DNA of 18,714 nt from Thiotrichaceae bacterium. Its GTDB lineage: Bacteria > Pseudomonadota > Gammaproteobacteria > Thiotrichales > Thiotrichaceae. The DNA is taken from assembly GCA_027008885.1 (NCBI GenBank), contig JALVDQ010000006.1, positions 1-18,714 on the forward strand, written 5' to 3'. Shown piece by piece: positions 7,954-16,230 of this stretch (the first letter of the stretch is position 1; the number at the start of each line of letters is the position of its first letter). The translations under genes and the position numbers were made by a program. The notes beneath the pieces were generated by a model. It had not been told where the DNA came from. It saw only the letters and a list, made by a program, of their open reading frames with translations, and searched no databases.

Positions 7954-8763
7954 TTAGGCAAATACTGCATCAATGGCATGATCCAGTGTTTGACGAATAT
8001 CGGCATCATCTGTTATTGGGCGAACCAGCGCCATGCGACAGGCATCTGGAGCAGCAATCCCCTGATTCATCAGGTTTGCCGCATAAACCAGCAAGCGGGT
8101 TGAGATACCTTCATCCAGTCCATGACCTTTCAAATTACGCGCCACACCACCGATTTTAACCAGTTTTTTTGCCGTATCAGCATCAACACCCGTTTCTTTC
8201 TCAATAATACCTGCTTCAACTTTTGCAGGTGCATAATCAAAATCCATTGCCACAAAACGCTGTTTGGTGGACTGCTTTAATTCCTTCATAAGGCTCTGGT
8301 AGCCCGGATTATAAGAAATAACCAGTTGAAAATCGGGGTGCGCGGTGACTGTTTCACCCTTTTTATCAAGCGGAAGTGTGCGCCGATGGTCAGTCAACGG
8401 GTGAATAACGACAGTCGTATCCTGACGCGCTTCAACTACCTCATCCAGATAGCAGATCGCCCCAATTCGTGCTGCAACAGTAAGCGGACCATCCAGCCAG
8501 CGGGTGCCATTGGCATCCAGCAAATAACGACCCACCAGATCAGATGCAGTCATATCTTCATTACAGGCAACCGTAATTAACGGTTTATCAAGCTTATACG
8601 CCATGTGTTCAATAAAACGGGATTTACCACAGCCCGTTGGACCCTTGACCATGACAGGCAAACGCGCATCATAAGCTGCCTGATACCACTTAACCTCATC
8701 ACCCTGGGCATAATAAAAAGGTTCTTCGCTGATTTTATATTGCTCGATATCTAACTCTGACAT
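7954..8763 (-). CDS. cbbQ: RuBisCO activase subunit CbbQ (MoxR-type AAA+ ATPase)
   Basis: A 269-residue AAA+ ATPase of the MoxR/CbbQ/NorQ group. Walker A is GPTGCGKS (41-48), Walker B ICYLDEV (103-109), and the sensor-1 region is VISYNPGYQ (148-156). The C-terminal part, about 178-265, has the CbbQ_C look, with GISTRLLVYAANLM. It forms a hexameric ring whose ATP hydrolysis powers CbbO-dependent remodelling of RuBisCO. The ATG at 8763 is preceded by AGGATT. It is the first gene of a cbbQ-cbbO operon and stands alone, since a repeat-filled gap and hda lie upstream rather than cbbL/S or cbbM. NorQ is the closest alternative; the long CbbO partner favours CbbQ. Confidence 0.86.
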   Translation of the reverse strand: MSELDIEQYKISEEPFYYAQGDEVKWYQAAYDARLPVMVKGPTGCGKSRFIEHMAYKLDKPLITVACNEDMTASDLVGRYLLDANGTRWLDGPLTVAARIGAICYLDEVVEARQDTTVVIHPLTDHRRTLPLDKKGETVTAHPDFQLVISYNPGYQSLMKELKQSTKQRFVAMDFDYAPAKVEAGIIEKETGVDADTAKKLVKIGGVARNLKGHGLDEGISTRLLVYAANLMNQGIAAPDACRMALVRPITDDADIRQTLDHAIDAVFA

Positions 8764-8796
8764 GATTAATCCTGATTCTTCAAATAGTTCAATGAA

Positions 8797-8812
8797 GCGC
8801 AGTATATACCAG
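8797..8812 (-). promoter_or_regulatory. Candidate promoter of cbbQ-cbbO
   Basis: On the minus strand the segment CTGGTATATACTGCGCT can be read in two ways. As sigma54 it has TGG at -24 and GC at -12 with ten bases between, and shares CTGGTATAT with the promoter at 406-422, but it lacks the TT of the -12 box. As sigma70 it contains the -10-like TATACT (8801-8806) with a poor -35. Either start lies 20-35 bases before the cbbQ ATG. Confidence 0.3.
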
Positions 8813-8867
8813 AAGAAAATAAATAAAACTGATTAAATAGAATGAAAAGATAATTATTTCTTATGAT

Positions 8868-9090
8868 TACCCATCCCCCCTGTTTTTTATATATTTTCCG
8901 TAGGAGTAATGGTTATGTCCTGCACTATCCCGTGTTTCGCATACTCAATGCAGGTTATGCTCCAGCATTACAAACGGGACGCTGGAGCGTCCGGGCTGCA
9001 TTCCCATGTGGAATGAGGGAACGAGAAATAGCGTACTACCCCCGCGTCTCTGTCCTCTGTCCTCTATTGAGTGACGAAACGCAAGCTACA
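8868..9090 (+). repeat. Composite repeat block 1 (single)
   Basis: This fills most of the 322-base gap between hda and cbbQ. The core at 8868-8900 (TACCCATCCCCCC, TGTTTTTTATATATTTTC) is followed by GTAG and an insert containing CACTATCCCGTGTTTCGC with CTCAATGCAGG (8925-8953), a 72-bp palindromic repeat (8956-9027), and three heptamers TCTCTGT-CCTCTGT-CCTCTAT (9047-9067). The block ends with ATTGAGTGACGAAACG and CTAC at 9090. The final bases overlap the hda stop codon. No gene is visible in it. Confidence 0.8.
8956..9027. repeat. 72-bp palindromic repeat, copy 1
   Basis: It begins TATGCTCCAGCATTAC and ends GGGAACGAGAA. GACGCTGGAGCGTC is a perfect short palindrome, and a second hairpin follows at TTCCCAT..ATGAGGGAA. 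It matches the copy at 12579-12650 with about seven differences, mostly transitions. Confidence 0.85.
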
Positions 9091-9796
9091 TGCTCTCTAA
9101 CACCTTCCTCACAAATGGTATTGTTATGACCTTTTTTTCGCGTAAACTTTCTTTATCCAGTGTATCAAGAAGTTGCATCAATGATTCAATATCTCTGGGA
9201 TAGCGACGATAAAGATACTCTATGACCTTATCAGATAACTCAAAGCCGCGTAGTTCAGCACGCGCTTGTAATGCTTTTGGCTTGTCAGTATCGCTTAAAG
9301 CATGTAGCTGGTAGGTTTCGCCCCAAATCAGCCTTGATGCGAGGTCGGGCAAGACGCAATCCATTCTGCGGGGATTGTTACGACTGCTCATCAACAATTT
9401 TTGAGCTGATTCACGACACTGGTTAATCAGCTTGAACAGTGCCATTTCCCAGTCTTTATTGCCAATAATGCAATCAATGTCATCAAGTGCTATCAACTTT
9501 GAAAAAGATAATCCGCTAAATATCTCAACTCCATAGTGCATCATGTGTTTCAGTGGAATATAGCTGATGACATGCTGCGACGCGGTTAGCCTGGCGCAAC
9601 AGGACTGTAATAAATGAGTTTTTCCAGACTGCGGCTGTCCCCATAATATGACTTGTTGAGAATCTCCTGAATCAGTGAAATTGCTTAGAATTGCGACTGT
9701 TTCAGCATTTTTGCTTTGCGCCTCGACAAAAAATGAGCGAAACCGAAAACCATCGCGCAAGCCAACGTTTAATGTGAGTTGTTGAGGTGAAGGCAT
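9086..9796 (-). CDS. hda: DnaA regulatory inactivator Hda
   Basis: A 236-residue DnaA-related AAA+ protein that works with the DNA-loaded sliding clamp to make DnaA hydrolyse its ATP, limiting replication to one start per cycle. The N-terminal QLTLNV (6-11) fits the clamp-binding motif. Walker A is GQPQSGKT (53-60), Walker B LIALDDID (101-108), sensor-1 region LLMSSRNNP, and box VII DLASRL (151-156) with the arginine finger Arg155. No DNA-binding domain IV is present, which separates it from DnaA. It lies 24 bases after the AI-2E permease gene, an arrangement seen in other gammaproteobacteria, and is probably co-transcribed with it. Its ribosome site is weak. The TAG stop falls inside the terminal GTAG of a palindromic repeat. 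Confidence 0.93.
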   Translation of the reverse strand: MPSPQQLTLNVGLRDGFRFRSFFVEAQSKNAETVAILSNFTDSGDSQQVILWGQPQSGKTHLLQSCCARLTASQHVISYIPLKHMMHYGVEIFSGLSFSKLIALDDIDCIIGNKDWEMALFKLINQCRESAQKLLMSSRNNPRRMDCVLPDLASRLIWGETYQLHALSDTDKPKALQARAELRGFELSDKVIEYLYRRYPRDIESLMQLLDTLDKESLREKKVITIPFVRKVLESM

Positions 9797-9820
9797 TGAT
9801 TATCTTACACGGTGAATATG

Positions 9821-10909
9821 CTAAGCGATATGAGAGGGGTCGTTATCCTTGCTCCTGGGAACCCCGTAAATAATACTGTTTTTATAGGTTTCATGGAAAT
9901 ATCGCATAATCACGGCAAGCACCGCAAATACCGGAAGCGCCAGCAAGATACCAAAAAAGCCAAAAAGCTGTCCGCCTGCCAACACAGCAAAGATAACAGC
10001 GACAGGATGCAACCCAATGCGATCACCAACCAGCAATGGCGTGAGTAACATGCCTTCAATCATCTGCGCGACACCAAAAACCAGTGCCACCCAGAGCAGA
10101 TTCACAGGCTCATGTGTTTGCAACATCACCGCAATGCCCGCAACGATAATGCCAACAATGAGTCCCATATAGGGAATAAAGCTGAGGAGACCAGCCAACA
10201 TGCCAATCAGCAAGGAAAATTCCAGTCCAACAAATTTTAATCCAATCGCATAAATAATCCCCAGTGCAAGCATTACCATCATTTGACCGCGCAAGAAAGC
10301 ACCCAACACCTCATCAGACTCTTTTACCAGGCGGGTAACCGTTGGCTCTATATCTCTTGGCAATAAATCATGCATATACACGACCAGTCTGTCCCAGTCA
10401 CGCAATAAATAAAAGCTGATCACCGGAATCAGGAACAGATTGGCAGCCCAACCAGCAACAACCATACCGGAATGGGTTACGGTTCTGATGAGCCCCTTGA
10501 AGAAACTTCCTGCGGTAGAAAACTGCTGATTAAAGGTTTCTTTTAACTGATCCGCTTCAAGCGCAGGAAAATTAATACCAAAGGTTTTTTGCAAGATCGG
10601 CTCAAAGTTTGTTATCACCCAGTCAATATAGCCGGGGGCTTTTTCCAGGAGTAATTTTATTTGGGATTCAAGCAGTGGAATTAAAAACAGAATCAGCGGA
10701 AAAACCAGCAGAAAGAGCACGAAAAAAAGCACCACTACTGCCAGAGTGCGTGAAATATGTAGCCTTTCGAGACGATCAACAATGGGATCGCCCAGATAGG
10801 CAAGCAGCGCACCCGCAACAAAAGGCAATAATATGGGGGAAAGCAGGTACAACAGTGCGGATGTAATCAGAAAAATTGTTAACCAGAACCAGCGTGTACT
10901 TTGCGTCAT
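9821..10909 (-). CDS. AI-2E family inner-membrane transporter (PerM-like)
   Basis: A 362-residue polytopic membrane protein of the AI-2E transporter family, typically with about eight membrane segments. Visible are an N-terminal hydrophobic pair (about 8-40), a long hydrophobic run at 58-85, a polar periplasmic stretch, and four to five C-terminal segments including GLKFVGLEFSLLIGMLAG and LAGGQLFGFFGILLALPVFA, which carry the glycine-rich signature of the family. The substrate is unknown; members have been linked to autoinducer or small-molecule export and to sodium/proton exchange, so no function is claimed. It lies upstream of hda and downstream of the pgsA-type gene on the same strand. The ATG at 10909 has no clear ribosome site. 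Confidence 0.88.
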   Translation of the reverse strand: MTQSTRWFWLTIFLITSALLYLLSPILLPFVAGALLAYLGDPIVDRLERLHISRTLAVVVLFFVLFLLVFPLILFLIPLLESQIKLLLEKAPGYIDWVITNFEPILQKTFGINFPALEADQLKETFNQQFSTAGSFFKGLIRTVTHSGMVVAGWAANLFLIPVISFYLLRDWDRLVVYMHDLLPRDIEPTVTRLVKESDEVLGAFLRGQMMVMLALGIIYAIGLKFVGLEFSLLIGMLAGLLSFIPYMGLIVGIIVAGIAVMLQTHEPVNLLWVALVFGVAQMIEGMLLTPLLVGDRIGLHPVAVIFAVLAGGQLFGFFGILLALPVFAVLAVIMRYFHETYKNSIIYGVPRSKDNDPSHIA

Positions 10910-10955
10910 CAGTAATGTTTTTATATTCCCAAGCGTTATTAGCTATTTTAGCTTT

Positions 10956-11513
10956 TTATTTATCGGTTTGCTTTCCCTGAAATTTTTTATAATAGCCTAG
11001 CCAGCAAACAACATAAGCAATGCCACTATACAATGTTGTCATCACAACCAGCACCTGCATCACCAGCAGCAAGTTTGGCGGCAGTGGTGATATAGCCAGA
11101 TGATACATAAGCCCAAGAACAAAAACTATCTGTAATGCTGTGTTAATTTTGCTACTTAAAAGAGGGGCTATTTTCAGATCCCGGGTAAGCCTCTGATAGG
11201 CTATTGCACCAAAGAGTATAATAACATCACGGGCAATCACCAGAAACGCAAGCCACTCGGAAATAATATCACGATACGCCAGAGTGACGAACAGAACCAC
11301 TAAAAGCAGCTTGTCTGCAAGCGGATCAAGTATTGAGCCCAATTTGCTCTGCCAGTGAAATGTACGCGCCAGAAAGCCATCGAAAGCATCAGAGATACCC
11401 GCAATAAAAATCAAAACCAGTGCCGCTTTCCACGCTCCATTAAGTAACAGGTGTGCAATAGGCAACACGAGTATTATTCTTAATATACTGATTATATTAG
11501 GTATATTGTGCAA
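10956..11513 (-). CDS. pgsA: CDP-alcohol phosphatidyltransferase, PgsA-type
   Basis: A membrane enzyme that transfers a phosphatidyl group from CDP-diacylglycerol, most likely to glycerol 3-phosphate, giving phosphatidylglycerophosphate. The family motif DG-x2-AR-x8-G-x3-D-x3-D is complete (Asp45, Gly46, Ala49, Arg50, Gly59, Asp63, Asp67). Several hydrophobic membrane helices follow. The reading frame has no ATG before the conserved IPNIISILRI segment. The likely start is TTG at 11513, preceded by GGAGA and giving 185 residues; an upstream TTG at 11555 would add 14 residues encoded partly by a heptamer repeat. The last residues are basic, with GYYKKFQGKQ. A shorter paralogue of pgsA beside the perM-like gene and hda is common in gammaproteobacteria, so this may not be the cell's only copy. 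Confidence 0.82.
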   Translation of the reverse strand: MHNIPNIISILRIILVLPIAHLLLNGAWKAALVLIFIAGISDAFDGFLARTFHWQSKLGSILDPLADKLLLVVLFVTLAYRDIISEWLAFLVIARDVIILFGAIAYQRLTRDLKIAPLLSSKINTALQIVFVLGLMYHLAISPLPPNLLLVMQVLVVMTTLYSGIAYVVCWLGYYKKFQGKQTDK

Positions 11514-11548
11514 TGCAAAAATAATCTCCAGTTTTGGGTGGCAGCCAT

Positions 11549-11569
11549 GTGGCAAGTGGCAAGTGCCAG
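11549..11569. repeat. Heptamer repeat GTGGCAA, three units
   Basis: GTGGCAA-GTGGCAA-GTGCCAG lies between dapB and the pgsA-type gene, five bases after the dapB stop. It has the same three-by-seven architecture as the CTCTGTC-type heptamers elsewhere in the window but a different unit. Confidence 0.7.
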
Positions 11570-11573
11570 GAGC

Positions 11574-12377
<804 letters not shown>

Positions 12378-12408
12378 TTATTCCTGAATTAAGCGGAGAA
12401 ATGATAAA

Positions 12409-12505
12409 ACCCATCCCCCCTGTTTTTTACATATTTTTCGTAGTCCCCGTATTCCGCAGGGCTTCATACGGGCTACGGTGCTGTCCTCTGTCTTCTGTCC
12501 TCTGA
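12409..12505 (+). repeat. Composite repeat block 2 (first of a tandem pair)
   Basis: Core at 12409-12440, then a palindrome running from GTAG to CTAC (12440-12476), then heptamers TCCTCTG-TCTTCTG-TCCTCTG (12484-12504). Three bases later the next core starts, so blocks 2 and 3 are directly repeated. Together they fill the dapB-dnaJ gap; no gene is visible in it. Confidence 0.82.
12440..12476. repeat. Short GTAG...CTAC palindrome
   Basis: GTAG and CTAC ends enclose CCCGTAT and ATACGGG with a GCAGGGC centre. It looks like a REP-type palindrome and forms the insert of block 2. Confidence 0.7.
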
Positions 12506-12507
12506 CA

Positions 12508-12681
12508 TACCCATCCCCCCTGTTTTTTATATATTTTTCGCAACCTGTGTTAGAGAAACGAAACACAATAGCAATGCTTATGCTCCAGCGTTACAAACGG
12601 GACGCTGGAGCGTCTGGGCAACATTCCCACGTGGAACGTGGGAACGAGAATGCTCTGCCCTCTCTGTTCTCTGTCCTCTGT
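12508..12681 (+). repeat. Composite repeat block 3 (second of a tandem pair)
   Basis: Core at 12508-12540, then a degraded piece TGTGTTAGAGAAACGAAACA (12547-12566) related to the inserts of blocks 1 and 5. Next come the second 72-bp palindrome (12579-12650) and heptamers TCTCTGT-TCTCTGT-CCTCTGT (12661-12681). It ends 16 bases from the dnaJ stop. Confidence 0.82.
12579..12650. repeat. 72-bp palindromic repeat, copy 2
   Basis: Same unit as at 8956-9027. In this copy the second hairpin is better preserved: TTCCCACG, loop TGGAA, CGTGGGAA. Confidence 0.85.
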
Positions 12682-12697
12682 AACCCAGGCAGCCAAC

Positions 12698-13861
12698 TTA
12701 TTCCTTTTCTGTCTCAAACCAGCCTTTTACATCTTCAAAGAATGATCTGGCTTTATTACCCCAGCCGTGTTGTTGCGGGCTGTGTTTTTCTCCGCCTTTT
12801 GACAGTGCAGCCTGAAATTGCTCCAGCAGTTTTTTCTGTTTTGAGGTCAGGTTTACGGGTGTTTCAACATTAATCTGGCAAAACAAATCGCCTGTGACAC
12901 TGCTACGCACTGACTTCACGCCTTTGCCACGCAAGCGGAATACTTTTCCCGTCTGGGTTTCAGCAGGTATTTTTAAATTCACCTCGCCACTTAATGTGGG
13001 TACTTTCAGGGTGCCACCCAGGGCTGCCATAGTGAACGGTATGGGCATAACGCAGTGCAGGTCATTTTCTTCACGGGTAAACAGTTCATGCGGCTTGATG
13101 TGCATTTGCACATATAAATCACCTGCCGGACCACCGTTAATGCCCGCTTCACCTTCACCACTGAGGCGAATACGATCACCCGTATCAACACCTTCAGGGA
13201 TTTTAACCTCAAGCGTCTTTTTCTTTTCAACACGACCTTCGCCATGGCAGGTGTTACAGGGGTTGGAAATAATCGTGCCTGCGCCCTGACAGTGTGGACA
13301 GGTTTGCTGAACCGAGAAGAACCCTTGCTGAATGCGTACCTGACCCTGACCATGACAGGTAACACAAGTCTCGGGCTTGCTGCCATCTTTTGTGCCAGTA
13401 CCATGACAGGTTTCGCAGGTTTGCTTGCTGGGTACACGAATATCAACCGTTGTACCAAACACGGCTTCTTCCAGGGTTAGCTCCAGATTGTATTGCAGAT
13501 CACTGCCACGATAAGCGGCATTTGCACCACCTCGCTGAGAACGTCCACCACCAAAAATATCCTCAAAAATATCACCAAAGCCACCGAATCCGGCTCCACC
13601 GCCACCAAAACCGCCAAAGCCACCGCCCGCGCTATTGTCTACGCCAGCGTGACCAAACTGGTCATAAGCGGCACGTTTTTGCGGGTCAGACAAGACTTCA
13701 TACGCCTCTTTGACTTCTTTAAATTTATGTTCGGCTTCCTTGTTATCAGGATTACGATCAGGGTGGTACTTCATTGCCATACGGCGATAGGCTTTTTTTA
13801 GCTCACTTTCGCTACAGTTTTTCTGAACCTTGAGAACTTCGTAATAACATAACTTGGACAT
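12698..13861 (-). CDS. dnaJ: Chaperone DnaJ (Hsp40)
   Basis: Co-chaperone that delivers unfolded substrates to DnaK and stimulates its ATPase. The J domain spans 1-70 with HPD at 33-35. A Gly/Phe-rich linker (about 78-105) follows, then four zinc-binding CxxCxGxG units starting at Cys149, Cys166, Cys188 and Cys202, and the C-terminal substrate-binding domains. With the start at the ATG at 13861 the product is 387 residues, close to the usual length; a TTG at 13882 would add seven atypical residues. The usual DYYEVLGV start is CYYEVLKV here, a mild departure. It follows dnaK on the same strand after a 284-base gap that contains a terminator-like hairpin and repeats, so its expression may be partly uncoupled from dnaK. 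Confidence 0.96.
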   Translation of the reverse strand: MSKLCYYEVLKVQKNCSESELKKAYRRMAMKYHPDRNPDNKEAEHKFKEVKEAYEVLSDPQKRAAYDQFGHAGVDNSAGGGFGGFGGGGAGFGGFGDIFEDIFGGGRSQRGGANAAYRGSDLQYNLELTLEEAVFGTTVDIRVPSKQTCETCHGTGTKDGSKPETCVTCHGQGQVRIQQGFFSVQQTCPHCQGAGTIISNPCNTCHGEGRVEKKKTLEVKIPEGVDTGDRIRLSGEGEAGINGGPAGDLYVQMHIKPHELFTREENDLHCVMPIPFTMAALGGTLKVPTLSGEVNLKIPAETQTGKVFRLRGKGVKSVRSSVTGDLFCQINVETPVNLTSKQKKLLEQFQAALSKGGEKHSPQQHGWGNKARSFFEDVKGWFETEKE

Positions 13862-13883
13862 TTTAGATAACCCGTTTTCCAAA

Positions 13884-13911
13884 AACCTGCCTGAAAACCA
13901 GACAGCTTCTA
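13884..13911. repeat. Palindromic repeat, TAGRA..CTGTCTG family, copy 2 (short)
   Basis: On the minus strand it reads TAGAAGCTGTCTGG, TTTT, CAGGCAGGTTTTT. It can fold as a CTGTCTG/CAGGCAG hairpin in the dnaJ leader, about 22 bases before the ATG. It keeps only the ends of the longer copies. Confidence 0.55.
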
Positions 13912-13951
13912 AAACAAAACAAGGCGCATAGATTTTTGACCTATGAGCCTT
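13912..13951 (-). terminator. Terminator-like hairpin between dnaK and dnaJ
   Basis: On the minus strand AAGGCTCATAG pairs with CTATGCGCCTT across a nine-base loop (one mismatch), followed by GTTTTGTTTTAG. This is the shape of an intrinsic terminator between two genes normally co-transcribed, so it may reduce transcription into dnaJ. Confidence 0.55.
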
Positions 13952-14000
13952 ATTAAAATTTGCAGAGTTTTGACAACTCCAAACCTGTATTTGCTATTGT

Positions 14001-14078
14001 GTAGGTTGAATTAACTTAGCTTATAATCAACAACGTGCCACGGCTATGTCGGATTACGCTCACGCTAATCCGACCTAC
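14001..14078. repeat. GTAGGT...ACCTAC double palindrome, copy A
   Basis: Two imperfect palindromes flank a GTGCCAC centre. The left one (about 14001-14028) is degraded; the right one, GTCGGATTACG / CGCTAATCCGAC (14049-14075), is well kept. Whole-element ends GTAGGT and ACCTAC are inverted. It matches copy B at 17951-18027 in layout and length. Confidence 0.75.
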
Positions 14079-14090
14079 AATTCAATAACC

Positions 14091-14148
14091 AGGAGACTGT
14101 CCGAGAATAGTGAGCCTACTGCGGCTCATATTCTCAGACAGGCTCCTA
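14091..14148. repeat. Palindromic repeat, TAGRA..CTGTCTG family, copy 3 (full)
   Basis: AGGAGACTGTCCGAGAATAG and TGAGCC pair with GGCTCA and TATTCTCAGACAGGCTCCT, giving a stem of roughly 24 bp with a few mismatches. It is the longest copy and best shows the consensus. The TAG at its dnaK-proximal end is the dnaK stop codon. It lacks a T-run in the dnaK direction. Confidence 0.82.
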
Positions 14149-16071
14149 GGCTTTTTTATTGTCATCGACTTCTTCAAACTCGGCATCAACCACATCGTCG
14201 TCTTCTGCCTTGCTTTCTGCGCCAGCAGCACCAGCTCCCGCTGTTTGCGCGCCCGCATCACCGCCAGCGGCTGCCTGAGCCAGGCTACCCGATGCTTCCA
14301 TGAGCTCCTGAGATTTTTTCTCAATGGCTTCCTTGTCATCGCCCTGGGCAACTTCCTTAAGCTCTGCAAGCAGACCTTCGACTTTGCTTTTCTCTGCGGC
14401 ATCAACCTTGTCACCGTAATCTTTCAGTGATTTTTCAGTGGCATGCACCAGTGCATCAGCCTGATTTCGTGCATCCACCAGCTCACGCGCCTTCTTGTCT
14501 TCTTCAGCGTGTGCTTCGGCATCTTTCACCATGGCTTCAATCTCTTCATCTGAGAGACCGGATGATGCCTTGATGACAATAGACTGCTCCTTGCCTGTTG
14601 CCTTGTCTTTGGCAGATACATTCAGGATACCGTTGGCATCAATATCAAACGTTACCTCGATTTGAGGCTGACCGCGTGGCGCAGGGGGGATATCCGTCAG
14701 GTCAAAACGACCCAGTGATTTATTGTCTGCAGCCATTTCACGCTCACCCTGCAATACATGAACCGTTACCGCATTTTGATTGTCTTCAGCAGTGGAGAAC
14801 ACTTGCGATGCCTTGGTTGGAATGGTTGTGTTCTTGTCGATAAGCTTGGTCATTACCGCGCCCATTGTTTCGATACCCAGTGACAGCGGGGTAACATCCA
14901 GCAACAGAACGTCGGTTACACTTCCACCCAGAACACCGCCCTGGATAGCAGCACCAACCGCTACTGCTTCATCAGGATTCACGTCCTTGCGTGGCTCTTT
15001 GCCAAAGAAGTCTGTTACCGCCTGTTGTACCAGTGGCATGCGTGTTTGACCACCGACCAGAATCACATCGCTAATTTCTGAGGCACTCATGCCGGCATCT
15101 TTTAAGGCAACTTTACAAGGCTCAATCGTGCGTTTTACCAGGTCTTCAACCAACGACTCAAGTTTGGCGCGTGTTACTTTTACGTTCAAGTGCTTGGGTC
15201 CTGAGGCATCTGCTGTTACATAAGGCAGGTTGACCTCGGTTTGCTGCGCTGATGAAAGCTCAATCTTGGCTTTTTCAGCGGCCTCCTTAAGACGTTGCAA
15301 CGCCAGCGGATCATTGTGCAGATCAACGCCGTTGTCCTTTTTAAACTCATCCGCCAGATAATCAATCAGGCGCATATCAAAGTCTTCACCACCAAGGAAA
15401 GTATCACCATTGGTTGACAATACTTCAAACTGGTATTCGCCATCTATTTCTGCGATTTCGATAATGGATATATCAAATGTACCACCACCCAGGTCATAGA
15501 CTGCAATGGTGCTGTCACCTGATGTTTTGTCCATGCCATAAGCAAGCGCTGCGGCAGTTGGCTCGTTGATAATACGCTTTACGTCCAGACCCGCGATTTT
15601 ACCCGCATCTTTTGTCGCCTGACGCTGAGAGTCATTAAAATAGGCAGGAACAGTAATAACCGCTTCTGAAACGGATTCACCCAGATAATCTTCTGCGTCT
15701 TTTTTAAGCTTTTGCAAAATACGCGCAGAAACTTCAGGCGGCGACATTTTTTTGCCATTAACCTCAACCCAGGCATCACCATTATCCGCCTTGATGATTT
15801 TATAAGGCACAAGCTTAATATCTTTTTGTACCGCTTCCTCATCAAAGGTACGACCTATCAAACGCTTGATGGCAAACAGGGTGTTTTCAGGGTTTGTGAC
15901 TGCCTGACGCTTGGCTGGCTGACCAACCAGGACTTCATCATTGGCAAATGCAACAATCGAAGGGGTTGTGCGATCGCCTTCTGAATTTTCAATAACTTTA
16001 GGTTTGTCGCCTTCCATCACTGCAACGCAGGAATTGGTAGTTCCTAAATCTATTCCGATTATCTTTCCCAT
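14146..16071 (-). CDS. dnaK: Chaperone DnaK (Hsp70)
   Basis: ATP-driven chaperone that binds exposed hydrophobic peptides, cycling with DnaJ and GrpE. The 641-residue product is full length. ATPase signatures are IDLGTTNSC (7-15), YDLGGGTFD (192-200) and GGEDFD (227-232). The interdomain linker [13 protein letters not shown] follows at about 390, then the beta-sandwich with QGERE. A helical lid and an Ala/Gly-rich tail end in EEVDDNKKA. The ATG at 16071 is preceded only by AGAGAGATTT. It lies 156 bases after grpE on the same strand. A second, weaker heat-shock-like promoter may sit in that gap. The stop codon lies in the edge of a palindromic repeat. Confidence 0.98.
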   Translation of the reverse strand: MGKIIGIDLGTTNSCVAVMEGDKPKVIENSEGDRTTPSIVAFANDEVLVGQPAKRQAVTNPENTLFAIKRLIGRTFDEEAVQKDIKLVPYKIIKADNGDAWVEVNGKKMSPPEVSARILQKLKKDAEDYLGESVSEAVITVPAYFNDSQRQATKDAGKIAGLDVKRIINEPTAAALAYGMDKTSGDSTIAVYDLGGGTFDISIIEIAEIDGEYQFEVLSTNGDTFLGGEDFDMRLIDYLADEFKKDNGVDLHNDPLALQRLKEAAEKAKIELSSAQQTEVNLPYVTADASGPKHLNVKVTRAKLESLVEDLVKRTIEPCKVALKDAGMSASEISDVILVGGQTRMPLVQQAVTDFFGKEPRKDVNPDEAVAVGAAIQGGVLGGSVTDVLLLDVTPLSLGIETMGAVMTKLIDKNTTIPTKASQVFSTAEDNQNAVTVHVLQGEREMAADNKSLGRFDLTDIPPAPRGQPQIEVTFDIDANGILNVSAKDKATGKEQSIVIKASSGLSDEEIEAMVKDAEAHAEEDKKARELVDARNQADALVHATEKSLKDYGDKVDAAEKSKVEGLLAELKEVAQGDDKEAIEKKSQELMEASGSLAQAAAGGDAGAQTAGAGAAGAESKAEDDDVVDAEFEEVDDNKKA

Positions 16072-16143
16072 TTTTTAAATCTCTCTAAAATTTAACTTGT
16101 AAACTAATTTATGATTGTGTAGCTGTTTTTAACAATGCTTTAA

Positions 16144-16171
16144 ATGTGTGGTTATCTTTCTACTTATCAAG
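16144..16171 (-). promoter_or_regulatory. Possible internal heat-shock promoter before dnaK
   Basis: On the minus strand CTTGATA, 13 bases, CCACACAT resembles the sigma32 pattern and has the same spacing as the grpE promoter, but the -10 is poor. It would start transcription about 65 bases before dnaK. Confidence 0.3.
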
Positions 16172-16189
16172 CTATCCTGGTAAAAAAAT

Positions 16190-16230
16190 TGGAACTTGTC
16201 TGAAATTATAAATCGCAGGACAACTTCCTA
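16190..16230. repeat. Palindromic repeat, TAGRA..CTGTCTG family, copy 4
   Basis: GGAACTTGTCTGAAATTATA on the plus strand aligns with the dnaK-distal repeat, and ATCGCAG with CCGCAG of that copy. Arms GGAACTTGTC and GACAACTTCC pair. The TAG at its right edge (minus strand) is the grpE stop codon. This copy is in the opposite orientation to copies 1-3. Confidence 0.68.

Noticed and set aside
8868..9067. Repeat blocks considered as a CRISPR array.
   Set aside because: Units are not regularly spaced, inserts are themselves repeats of variable length, and no cas genes are present.
14110..15984. Several frames of 80-110 codons opposite or out of frame with dnaK.
   Set aside because: They are shadows of a highly conserved coding sequence with strong codon bias; none has its own ribosome site or a recognisable product.
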